A stretch of 64,000 nt of DNA. Origin: Macrostomum hystrix (lineage: Eukaryota > Platyhelminthes > Macrostomidae). The stretch is taken from NCBI GenBank assembly GCA_950097015.1, contig CATNEN010000007.1:8185001-8249000 (forward strand), written 5' to 3'. The position numbers and the translations under genes were made by a program. The notes below the pieces were generated by a model. The model searched no databases. It had not been told where the DNA came from and saw nothing but the letters and a program-made list of their open reading frames with translations. This document shows positions 38,646 to 48,900 of this stretch, piece by piece. Position 1 is the first letter of the stretch. Every line of letters starts with the position of its first letter.

Positions 38646-41600
38646 TCACAGTCGACTGATTTTACACGCGCGCGGCAGTGGGCACCTCGAGACGTTCGGC
38701 GGCGATGCATGGCCTCCCGCCGTCCGTGGCTGCGCTAGGGGTGGCGCCGGTAGCAGCGCTGTAGGCGTCTCTGGTGGCGCTGCTGGCGCCGCTGCCGCTG
38801 GTGGCTCCATTGGTGGCGCTGACCCGCCTGGTGGCGGTGGCGTCGGTGGCTGGTCGATTGCGGGCAGGAGCTTGAGGTCCGTGATGTGACGCATGCAGGT
38901 CTGGCGCCCTCTGCTCAGCACCAGGGAGTCGCCCTTTACCTCGTCGATGGTCCAGGGCTCCGGCTCGAACGGTGTCTTTGTCTTGGCCGCTGGTCTCCGC
39001 CTGCGTAGCACCGAGTCGCCAGATCTAATGTCGTGGCTTGCGGCCCTTCGGCGGTCGTCGGCGTACCGGGCCATCCGCTGCTTGGCCTCGTTGTCGCGGG
39101 CCCTGATGGACGCCAGGTTGCGCGGCTGCTGGCGTCGCTGTTGCACGCTGGGGATGACGTCCTGGACCTGCCGCTGGAACATGAGCTCGGCTGGCGTCGA
39201 CCCCGTGCTCGAATGCGGGGTGTTGCGGTAGGCTTCTAGCCAGTCCTCCAGAGCCTCCCGCCAATCTGTTGACTCGATGTTGGCGATCCTGACGGTCTTG
39301 TTGATTGATCGGTTGACGCGTTCCGTGACGCCGTTCGCCGCCGGGTGGTACGGTGTGACGAGACGCTGCTGGATGCCGTTGCTGCCGAGGTAGTCGCGGA
39401 ACGCTTGCGAACTGAACGGCGGCCCGTTGTCGGACACGAGCTGGGTCGGCCTGCCGAACGTGGCGAAAAGTTTTCGCAGCTGCTTGGTGACGGCTTCAGC
39501 AGTCATGGACGACATGCTGATGACGATTGGGTACCGGGAGAAGTGGTCCACAATGACCAGCAGGTGCCGGTTTTGCACCGGTCCGGTGAAGTCGATGCCC
39601 AGAGTGTGCCAGGCATACGGCGGCAGCGGCGTGGCCTGCAGCGGAGCCGCCGGGACTGCCGCTCGATGGCTCGCTGCTTGGCACGGCAGATAGGTGTCGC
39701 ACATGCGCCGCGCTTCTCCAACCATGCCTGGCCACCAGACCTTCGCGGACAGTCTGGCCTGTGTCTTCTTGTCTCCCTGGTGTCCTTGGTGCGCTAGGCG
39801 CAGCACTGCCTGTCGTAGAGCCTCGGGGACGACAATCCGGTGTCCTCGTAGCAAGACCCCGTCGGTTGCGGACAGCTCCTGCTTCAGCGCATGCAGGGAC
39901 CGCAGCGTTGCGTCTCGAAGGTCCCAGTCGCCACCGCGGAGGGCCGCGATGGCTGCCCGCAGCGCTTCGTCTCTTGCCGTCGCCTCCTTGATCTGCTGCA
40001 GCGAGAGTCCCTTCGGGGTGGCGGCTTCGGCGATGCTGTTAATGAAGTTAGTGTCCCTGGACTCACCGACTGCAGCGACTGCTGAGGGCCCGCTTGGTTG
40101 CCGGCTCAGGACATCGCTGGGGTTGGACGGGCCTGGCCTGTATGTTGTCTCGAACACCAGGTCCTGGTTGCTCAGTGCCATTCTTTCGATCCTCGGAGGC
40201 GGCCGGGAATTTGGCTTGAAGAGGTGCACCAGCGGCTTGTGATCGGTGACGACTCGGAAGCCGGGTGAGCCGCTGAGGTAGTGGCGGAAGCGGAGGCAGC
40301 CGAATTTAACCGCGAGGGCCTCCCGCTCAGTCTGCGAGTAGCGCGCCTCTACGGCCGTCAGGGCGCGGCTGGCGTAGGCGATTGGTCTCAGGCTGCCGTC
40401 TGGTTGTTGCTGGCTAAGGATTGCCCCGAGGCCGGTCGGGCTGGCGTCCACGATCACTTCTGTCGGCTTCTGCTTGTCGAAGAACGCTAAAGTGCTGCTG
40501 GCAGCGATGGAGCTCTTGACGGCGTTGAAGGCAGCGTCTTCCGCCGCTCCCCAGGTCCAGGCGGCCTCCCTTCTGGTCAGGTTTCTGAGAGGCTTGGCAA
40601 TGTCTGCGAGTGCTGGGATAAAGCGGCTGACAAAGGCAACGAGGCCTAGGAATGATCTCACCTCGGACGCGTTCTTCGGTGCCCTAAACGACTGGACGGA
40701 GCTCACCTTGTCCTCAGTTGGCTGGATGCCCTTCTCAGAGAGGCGCATGGCGAGAAAAGTCGCCTCCCTGACCGCGAATCTGCACTTCGCCGGGTTGAGG
40801 GTGACGTTGTAGGACTCCAGCCGCTGCAGAGTTGCCGCCAGTTGCTGGTTGTGGTCCTTGATGTTTCTGGCGTAGATGATGATGTCATCGTGCACCCAGC
40901 GGACGCCGGACAGGCCGCCGAGCACGGTGGTCATGACCCTCTGCAGGATCTCCGACGCTGACGTGAAGCCCATGCACAGGCGCGTCAGTCGCATGAGGCC
41001 CTTTGGCGTGGAGAACGTCAGCAAGTGGCGCGATTCCTCCCGGACACGGATCTGATGGAAGGCCTTGTTGATGTCGAGCTCCGAGAAGTAGCGCGCACCT
41101 GCCATTTCGTCTGTGACCTCCTCGAATGTCGGGATGGGCTGCTTCTCGGGCACCACGAACTTGTTGACATCCCGCAGGTCCTGGGTGATGCGCACTTGGC
41201 CCGGCTGCGACTTCGGGACTACCACCATGCGGGCCACCCAGTCGGACGGTCCCTTCACTCGCTCGATGATGCCGGCCGCAAACTGTTCGTCCAGCTCGCG
41301 CTGCGCTGCCTCCCGCAGGTGCACCGGGACTCGGCTGGGTGGGTGGCAGACAGGCACGGCTTCTTCGCGTAGGTGGATGCTGACCTCGACGTCCTTGACA
41401 CAGCCGATGCCTTCGAAACGTTGGCGGTGTGCCCGGAGGATGTTGGCTAGGCGCTCCTGTTCTGGTAGCGTCCGGTCGTTCGCCTCGGCTGCTGCTGTCT
41501 CCAGGGCTGTGTTGAGAGACTTCGGCAGCTTGTTGGCTTCCGTCAGCTGGCAGACCGTCGGTTGGCTTGGCCCGATGCGCAGAATGCCGAGTCCCTCGCT

Positions 41601-42719
41601 GGTCTGGCGGCCGATGATCGTGGTGCCGCTTTCCTTCACGATGATGTAGCTGATGCGGGCGCTGACGTCGTAGACGGTTGTTTGCAAGGTGGCCTTGCCC
41701 AATGTCGTCAGCGGCTTGCTGGAGCCGAACGGGAATACTTTTTTTTGGGACTCAACAAGCTGGGCCGCGCTGCCCTCGATGGCCTTGAAGGTCCTGACGT
41801 CCATGAGGTTGCAGGTCGCGCCGCTGTCAATAAGCAGGTCTGTGGCACGACCGTTGATGTCGGCTTTCACGAGCGGCAGCCTCTTTCTCAGAGGGGAGAG
41901 GCTGAAGACCTCGCAGCTACTGTCACTGTCATCGGGTCCCTGCTGTTCGGGCTGCTGCTCCTCGGTGATGGTGTGCACCCTCCTCGAGCCGGACGGTTTG
42001 GACAGACAGGCCTTCGCTAGGTGCCCAACTTTGTTGCAGCTCCGGCAAGTCTTTCCGCGGGCCGCCTCGCAAGTTCTGTGGCCCGGCTCGCCACAGCGGA
42101 TGCATTTGCTGTTTCTGGGCTGCTCCAATCTCGCTGGCCTCTCGATTCGCCGAACCGCATTCACAGAGTCGGACTTGCGGGCTTCGATAGCCGCTGACTG
42201 GAGGTCCGCCGATTCGAAGGCTCTGGCCTGCTGCAGGGAGTCCTGGAGGCCGATGTTCGGTGTCTGCAGCAGCCTGCGGCGCAGCTGGTCTGATTGGCAG
42301 CCGGCAACGATCTGGTCCCTGATGATGGGGTCGCGCTGGGTCTCGAAATCGCAGCCCTCCGCTGCCCTGTACAGCCGCTGCACCCAAGCGTTGATGGACT
42401 CGCCCTGCTGTTGGGTGCAGAACCGGAACTCGTACCGCACGAACACGGGGTTGTGCCTGCTGCTGAAGTGCTCTTTGAAGGCCTTTAGGAGATCGTCGAG
42501 TGACTCGCCTGGTGTGGTCAGCTCTGCGTAGGCTTCGTAAAGCTGTTTACCGCCGACGTATAGCAGAATTTCGCGTTGCTGTTGCGTGTTTGAAATGCCG
42601 CTAGCTGTCACAAAGCACTTAAACCGGCTGGCCCATTCTGCCCACCGCGCCGCGAGATTGTGTGGCTCTTTCTGTGTATCGAAAGGCTCAGGTGGGGGCA
42701 GGTGTAGGGGCACAGACAT
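38646..42719 (-). CDS. Gypsy Gag-Pol polyprotein
   Basis: A single frame of 1,357 aa from ATG at 42719. The frame also reads GTG at 42737, but that lies in the primer-binding site, so the ATG is preferred. Gag is followed by two zinc knuckles: the first, CIRCGEPGHRTC, has a short final spacing, and the second, CRSCNKVGHLAKAC, is canonical (about 206-238). The protease has LLIDSGAT (D298). RT has LDINKAF (D549) and VHDDII (D611, D612). RNase H has D758, E798 and D826. Integrase has an HHCC-like region (HQGH then C-x5-C), then the D1043, D1097, E1133 triad, with 35 residues between the last two. The tail is Pro/Ala-rich. Gag and Pol are fused with no frameshift. All catalytic residues are present, so it may be active. 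The RT box is VHDD in place of the usual Y-x-DD. Confidence 0.95.
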   Translation of the reverse strand: MSVPLHLPPPEPFDTQKEPHNLAARWAEWASRFKCFVTASGISNTQQQREILLYVGGKQLYEAYAELTTPGESLDDLLKAFKEHFSSRHNPVFVRYEFRFCTQQQGESINAWVQRLYRAAEGCDFETQRDPIIRDQIVAGCQSDQLRRRLLQTPNIGLQDSLQQARAFESADLQSAAIEARKSDSVNAVRRIERPARLEQPRNSKCIRCGEPGHRTCEAARGKTCRSCNKVGHLAKACLSKPSGSRRVHTITEEQQPEQQGPDDSDSSCEVFSLSPLRKRLPLVKADINGRATDLLIDSGATCNLMDVRTFKAIEGSAAQLVESQKKVFPFGSSKPLTTLGKATLQTTVYDVSARISYIIVKESGTTIIGRQTSEGLGILRIGPSQPTVCQLTEANKLPKSLNTALETAAAEANDRTLPEQERLANILRAHRQRFEGIGCVKDVEVSIHLREEAVPVCHPPSRVPVHLREAAQRELDEQFAAGIIERVKGPSDWVARMVVVPKSQPGQVRITQDLRDVNKFVVPEKQPIPTFEEVTDEMAGARYFSELDINKAFHQIRVREESRHLLTFSTPKGLMRLTRLCMGFTSASEILQRVMTTVLGGLSGVRWVHDDIIIYARNIKDHNQQLAATLQRLESYNVTLNPAKCRFAVREATFLAMRLSEKGIQPTEDKVSSVQSFRAPKNASEVRSFLGLVAFVSRFIPALADIAKPLRNLTRREAAWTWGAAEDAAFNAVKSSIAASSTLAFFDKQKPTEVIVDASPTGLGAILSQQQPDGSLRPIAYASRALTAVEARYSQTEREALAVKFGCLRFRHYLSGSPGFRVVTDHKPLVHLFKPNSRPPPRIERMALSNQDLVFETTYRPGPSNPSDVLSRQPSGPSAVAAVGESRDTNFINSIAEAATPKGLSLQQIKEATARDEALRAAIAALRGGDWDLRDATLRSLHALKQELSATDGVLLRGHRIVVPEALRQAVLRLAHQGHQGDKKTQARLSAKVWWPGMVGEARRMCDTYLPCQAASHRAAVPAAPLQATPLPPYAWHTLGIDFTGPVQNRHLLVIVDHFSRYPIVISMSSMTAEAVTKQLRKLFATFGRPTQLVSDNGPPFSSQAFRDYLGSNGIQQRLVTPYHPAANGVTERVNRSINKTVRIANIESTDWREALEDWLEAYRNTPHSSTGSTPAELMFQRQVQDVIPSVQQRRQQPRNLASIRARDNEAKQRMARYADDRRRAASHDIRSGDSVLRRRRPAAKTKTPFEPEPWTIDEVKGDSLVLSRGRQTCMRHITDLKLLPAIDQPPTPPPPGGSAPPMEPPAAAAPAAPPETPTALLPAPPLAQPRTAGGHASPPNVSRCPLPRACKISRL

Positions 42720-42736
42720 GACTGCTTGCGATGCCA
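42719..42736 (-). other. primer-binding site of the Gypsy element
   Basis: TGGCATCGCAAGCAGTCA lies one base inside the 5' LTR and starts with TGG, the complement of a tRNA CCA end. The tRNA is not identified. Its last base is the A of the Gag start codon. Confidence 0.55.
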
Positions 42737-42737
42737 C

Positions 42738-42946
42738 TGTAGAGTCTTTGATTTGTGGTCGAAAATATGCTCAACTGAGCGCTGCCCCGCGGGCGACAAT
42801 ATATATTTAATGGATCGATAATTGGGGTGGGGGTACGACAGGTGAGAGTTGAAAGTGCTGAGTGCGCGCACAAGACGTAAGAGGTATTGATTGGCTGGAG
42901 CAAGCTGACGCAATGCGGGGCGAAGTACAAGTACGCAAGTCTTACA
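42738..42946 (-). repeat. 5' LTR of the Gypsy element
   Basis: 209 bp, identical by eye to the LTR at 38213-38421. The TATA-like ATATATAT lies near 42798-42808. As the upstream LTR for the minus-strand element it supplies the promoter. Confidence 0.93.
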
Positions 42947-45900
42947 CTATCCACCCTGAAATCTAGTTACTTTCCACCCTGAAATCTAGTTACTTTCCAC
43001 CCTGAAATCTAGTCCCTTTCCACCCTGAAATCTAGTTACTTTCCACCCTGAAATCTAGTTACTTTCCACCCTGAAATCTAGTCCCTTTCCACCCTGAAAT
43101 CTAGTTACTTTCCACCCTGAAATCTAGTTACTTTCCACCCTGAAATCTAGTTACTTTCCACCCTGAAATCTAGTTACTTTCCACCCTGAAATCTAGTTAC
43201 TTTCCACCCTGAAATCTAGTCCCTTTCCACCCTGAAATCTAGTTACTTTCCACCCTGAAATCTGGCTACTTTCCACCCTGAAATTTAACCACTTTCCACC
43301 CTGAAATCTAGTCCCTTTCCACCCTGAAATCTAGCTTCTTTCCACCCTGAAATCTAGTTACTTTCCACCCTAAAATCTAACCACTTTCCACCCTGAAATC
43401 TAGCTTCTTTCCACCCTGAAATTTAACCACTTTCCACCCTGAAATTTAACCACTTTCCACCCTGAAATCTAGTCCCTTTCCACCCTGAAATCTAGTTACT
43501 TTCCACCCTGAAATCTAGTTACTTTCCACCCTGAAATCTAGTTACTTTCCACCCTGAAATCTAGTTACTTTCCACCCTGAAATCTAGTTACTTTCCACCC
43601 TGAAATCTAGTTACTTTCCACCCTGAAATCTAGTTACTTTCCACCCTGAAATCTAGTTACTTTCCACCCTGAAATCAAGTCCCTTTCCACCCTGAAATCG
43701 AGTTACTTTCCACCCTGAAATCTGGCTACTTTCCACCCTGAAATTTAACCACTTTCCACCCTGAAATCTAGTCCCTTTCCACCCTGAAATCTAGCTTCTT
43801 TCCACCCTGAAATCTAGTTACTTTCCACCCTAAAATCTAACCACTTTCCACCCTGAAATCTAGCTTCTTTCCACCCTGAAATTTAACCACTTTCCACCCT
43901 GAAATTTAACCACTTTCCACCCTGAAATCTAGTCCCTTTCCACCCTGAAATCTAGTTACTTTCCACCCTGAAATCTAGTTACTTTCCACCCTGAAATCTA
44001 GCTTCTTTCCACCCTGAAATCTAGCTACTTTCCTCCCTGAAATCTAGTAACTTTCCACCCTGAAATCTAGCTTCTTTCCACCCTGAAATCTAGTTACTTT
44101 CCACCCTGAAATCTAGTTACTTTCCACCCTGAAATCTAGTTACTTTCCACCCTGAAATCTAGCTACTTCCCACCCTGAAATTTAACCACTTTCCACCCTG
44201 AAATCTAGTCCCTTTCCACCCTGAAATCTAGTTACTTTCCACCCTGAAATCTAGCTACTTTCCTCCCTGAAATCTAGTTACTTTCCACCCTGAAATCTAG
44301 TTACTTTCCACCCTGAAATCTAGTTACTTTCCACCCTGAAATCTAGTTACTTTCCACCCTGAAATCTAGCTTCTTTCCACCCTGAAATCTAGTTACTTTC
44401 CACCCTGAAATCTGGCTACTTTCCACCCTGAAATTTAACCACTTTTCACCCTGAAATCTAGTCCCTTTCCACCCTGAAATCTAGTTACTTTCCACCCTGA
44501 AATCTAGCTACTTTCCACCCTGAAATCTAACCACTTTCCACCCTGAAATCTAGCTACTTTCCACCCTGAAATCTAACCACTTTCCACCCTGAAATCTAGC
44601 TTCTTTCCACCCTGAAATTTAACCACTTTCCACCCTGAAATTTAACCACTTTCCACCCTGAAATCTAGTCCCTTTCCACCCTGAAATCTAGCTACTTTCC
44701 ACCCTGAAATCTAGTTACTTTCCACCCTGAAATCTAGCTTCTTTCCACCCTGAAATCTAGATACTTTCCACCCTGAAATCTAGTCCCTTTCCACCCTGAA
44801 ATCTAGCTACTTTCCACCCTGAAATCTAGTCCCTTTCCACCCTGAAATCTTGCTACTTTCCACCCTGAAATCTAGTTACTTTCCACCCTGAAATCTAGTT
44901 ACTTTCCACCCTGAAATCTAGTTACTTTCCACCCTGAAATCTAGTCCCTTTTCACCCTGAAATCTAGTCCCTTTCCACCCTGAAATCTAGTTACTTTCCA
45001 CCCTGAAATCTAGTTACTTTCCACCCTGAAATCTAGCTACTTTCCACCCTGAAATCTAGTTACTTTCCACCCTGAAATCTAGCTACTTTCCACCCTGAAA
45101 TCCAACCACTTTCCACCCTGAAATCTAGCTACTTTCCACCCTGAAATCTAACCACTTTCCACCCTGAAATCTAGCTTCTTTCCACCCTGAAATTTAACCA
45201 CTTTCCACCCTGAAATTTAACCACTTTCCACCCTGAAATCTAGTCCCTTTCCACCCTGAAATCTAGTTACTTTCCACCCTGAAATCTAGTTACTTTCCAC
45301 CCTGAAATCTAGCTTCTTTCCACCCTGAAATCTAGTTACTTTCCACCCTGAAATCTAGTCCCTTTCCACCCTGAAATCTAGCTACTTTCCACCCTGAAAT
45401 CTAGTCCCTTTCCACCCTGAAATCTTGCTACTTTCCACCCTGAAATCTAGTTACTTTCCACCCTGAAATCTAGTTACTTTCCACCCTGAAATCTAGTTAC
45501 TTTCCACCCTGAAATCTAGTCCCTTTTCACCCTGAAATCTAGTCCCTTTCCACCCTGAAATCTAGTTACTTTCCACCCTGAAATCTAGTTACTTTCCACC
45601 CTGAAATCTAGTTACTTTCCACCCTGAAATCCAGTTACTTTCCACCCTGAAATCTAGCTTCTTTCCACCCTGAAATCTAGTTACTTTCCACCCTGAAATC
45701 TGGCTACTTTCCACCCTGAAATTTAACCACTTTTCACCCTGAAATCTAGTCCCTTTCCACCCTGAAATCTAGTTACTTTCCACCCTGAAATCTAACCACT
45801 TTCCACCCTGAAATCTAGTTACTTTCCACCCTGAAATCTAGTTACTTTCCACCCTGAAATCTAACCACTTTCCACCCTGAAATCTAGCTTCTTTCCAACC

Positions 45901-48900
45901 TGAAATTTAACCACTTTCCACCCTGAAATCTAGTCCCTTTCCACCCTGAAATCTAGTTACAATCCACCCTGAAATCTAGTTACTTTCCACCCTGAAATCT
46001 AGATTCTTTCCACCCTGAAATCTAGTTACTTTCCACCCTGAAATCTTGCTACTTTCCACCCTGAAATCTAGTTACTTTCCACCCTGAAATCTAGTCCCTT
46101 TCCACCCTGAAATCTAGCTACTTTCCACCCTGAAATCTAGTTACTTTCCACCCTGAAATCTAGTTACTTTCCACCCTGAAATCTAGTTACTTTCCACCCT
46201 GAAATCTAGTTACTTTCCACCCTGAAATCTAGTTACTTTCCACCCTGAAATCTAGTCCCTTTTCATCCTGAAATCTAGTCCCTTTCCACCCTGAAATCTA
46301 GTTACTTTCCACCCTGAAATCTAGTTACTTTCCACCCTGAAATCTAGTTACTTTCCACCCTGAAATCTAGTTACTTTCCACCCTGAAATCTAGCTTCTTT
46401 CCACCCTGAAATCTAGTTACTTTCCACCCTGAAATCTGGCTACTTTCCACCCTGAAATTTAACCACTTTTCACCCTGAAATCTAGTCCCTTTCCACCCTG
46501 AAATCTAGTTACTTTCCACCCTGAAATCTAACCACTTTCCACCCTGAAATCTAGTCCCTTTCCACCCTAAAATCTAGTTACTTTCCACCCTGAAATCTAA
46601 CCACTTTCCACCCTGAAATCTAGCTTCTTTCCACCCTGAAATTTAACCACTTTCCACCCTGAAATCTAGTCCCTTTCCACCCTGAACCTAGCTACTTTCC
46701 ACCCTGAAATCTAGTCCCTTTCCACCCTGAAATCTAGCTACTTTCCACCCTGAAATCTAGCTACTTTCCACCCTGAAATCTAGCTACTTTCCACCCTGAA
46801 ATCTAGTTACTTTCCACCCTAAAATCTAGTTACTTTCCACCCTGAAATCTAGCTTCTTTCCACCCTGAAATTTAACCACTTTCCACCCTGAAATTTAACC
46901 ACTTTCCACCCTGAAATTTAACCCCTTTCCACCCTGAAATCTAGTCCCTTTCCACCCTGAAATCTTGCTACTTTCCACCCTGAAATCTAGTTACTTTCCA
47001 CCCTGAAATCTAGTTACTTTCCACTCTGAAATCTAGCTTCTTTCCACCCTGAAATCTAGTTACTTTCCACCCTCAAATCTGGCTACTTTCCACCCTGAAA
47101 TTTAACCACTTTCCACCCTGAAATCTAGCTACTTTCCACCCTGAAATCTAGTTACTTTCCACCCTGAAATCTAGTTACTTTCCACCCTGAAATCTAGCTT
47201 CTTTCCACCATGAAATTTAACCACTTTCCACCCTGAAATCTAACCACTTTCCACCCTGAAATCTAACCACTTTCCACCCTGAAATCTAGCTTCTTTCCAC
47301 CCTGAAATTTAACCACTTTCCACCCTGAAATCTAACCACTTTCCACCCTGAAATCTAGCTTCTTTCCACCCTGAAATTTAACCACTTTCCACCCTGAAAT
47401 CTAGTCCCTTTCCACCCTGAAATCTAGTTACTTTCCACCCTGAAATCTAGCTACTTTCCACCCTGAAATCTAGTTACTTTCCACCCTGAAATCTAGTTAC
47501 TTTCCACCCTGAAATCTAGTTACTTTCCACCCTGAAATCTAGTTACTTTCCACCCTGAAATCTAGTCCCTTTTCACCCTGAAATCTAGTCCCTTTCCACC
47601 CTGAAATCTAGTTACTTTCCACCCTGAAATCTAGTTACTTTCCACCCTGAAATCTAGTTACTTTCCACCCTGAAATCTAGTTACTTTCCACCCTGAAATC
47701 TAGCTTCTTTCCACCCTGAAATCTAGTTACTTTCCACCCTGAAATCTGGCTACTTTCCACCCTGAAATTTAACCACTTTTCACCCTGAAATCTAGTCCCT
47801 TTCCACCCTGAAATCTAGTCCCTTTCCACCCTGAAATCTAGCTACTTTCCACCCTGAAATCTAGTCCCTTTCCACCCTGAAATCTTGCTACTTTCCACCC
47901 TGAAATCTAGTTACTTTCCACCCTGAAATCTAGTTACTTTCCACCCTGAAATCTAGTTACTTTCCACCCTGAAATCTAGTTACTTTCCACCCTGAAATCT
48001 AGTTACTTTCCACCCTGAAATCTAGTTACTTTCCACCCTGAAATCTAGTTACTTTCCACCCTGAAATCTAGCTACTTTCCACCCTGAAATCTAACCACTT
48101 TCCACCCTGAAATCTAGCTACTTTCCACCCTGAAATCTAACCACTTTCCACCCTGAAATCTAGCTTCTTTCCACCCTGAAATTTAACCACTTTCCACCCT
48201 GAAATTTAACCACTTTCCACCCTGAAATCTAATCCCTTTCCACCCTGAAATCTAGTTACTTTCCACCCTGAAATCTAGTTACTTTCCACCCTGAAATCTA
48301 GCTTCTTTCCACCCTGAAATCTAGTTACTTTCCACCCTGAAATCTAGTCCCTTTCCACCCTGAAATCTAGCTACTTTCCACCCTGAAATCTAGTCCCTTT
48401 CCACCCTGAAATCTTGCTACTTTCCACCCTGAAATCTAGTTACTTTCCACCCTGAAATCTATTTACTTTCCACCCTGAAATCTAGTTACTTTCCACCCTG
48501 AAATCTAGTCCCTTTTCACCCTGAAATCTAGTCCCTTTCCACCCTGAAATCTAGTTACTTTCCACCCTGAAATCTAGTTACTTTCCACCCTGAAATCTAG
48601 TTACTTTCCACCCTGAAATCTAGTTACTTTCCACCCTGAAATCTAGCTTCTTTCCACCCTGAAATCTAGTTACTTTCCACCCTGAAATCTGGCTAATTTC
48701 CACCCTGAAATTTAACCACTTTTCACCCTGAAATCTAGTCCCTTTCCACCCTGAAATCTAGTTACTTTCCACCCTGAAATCTAACCACTTTCCACCCTGA
48801 AATCTAGTCCCTTTCCACCCTGAAATCTAGTTACTTTCCACCCTGAAATCTAACCACTTTCCACCCTGAAATCTAGCTTCTTTCCACCCTGAAATTTAAC

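Larger units (their letters stand above)
38213..42946 (-). mobile_element. complete Ty3/Gypsy LTR retrotransposon
   Basis: A 4,734-bp element in minus orientation with two 209-bp LTRs (38213-38421 and 42738-42946) that I find identical by eye. They begin TGT and end ACA. A 5-bp CTATC duplication flanks it. It carries one uninterrupted Gag-Pol frame in the order Gag, protease, RT, RNase H, integrase, and no env. The domain order and RT/IN sequence resemble metazoan K02A2.6-type Ty3/Gypsy elements. It sits inside the 23-bp satellite in the WSC-PAN intron, in the same orientation as that gene. Confidence 0.95.

Noticed and set aside
38893-42531. Several + strand frames of 60-280 codons inside the Gypsy element
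   Set aside because: Shadows of the GC-rich Gag-Pol frame on the opposite strand, with no domains.
38646-42737. Gag-Pol starting at GTG 42737
   Set aside because: That codon lies directly next to the LTR within the primer-binding site; the in-frame ATG at 42719 is the more credible start.
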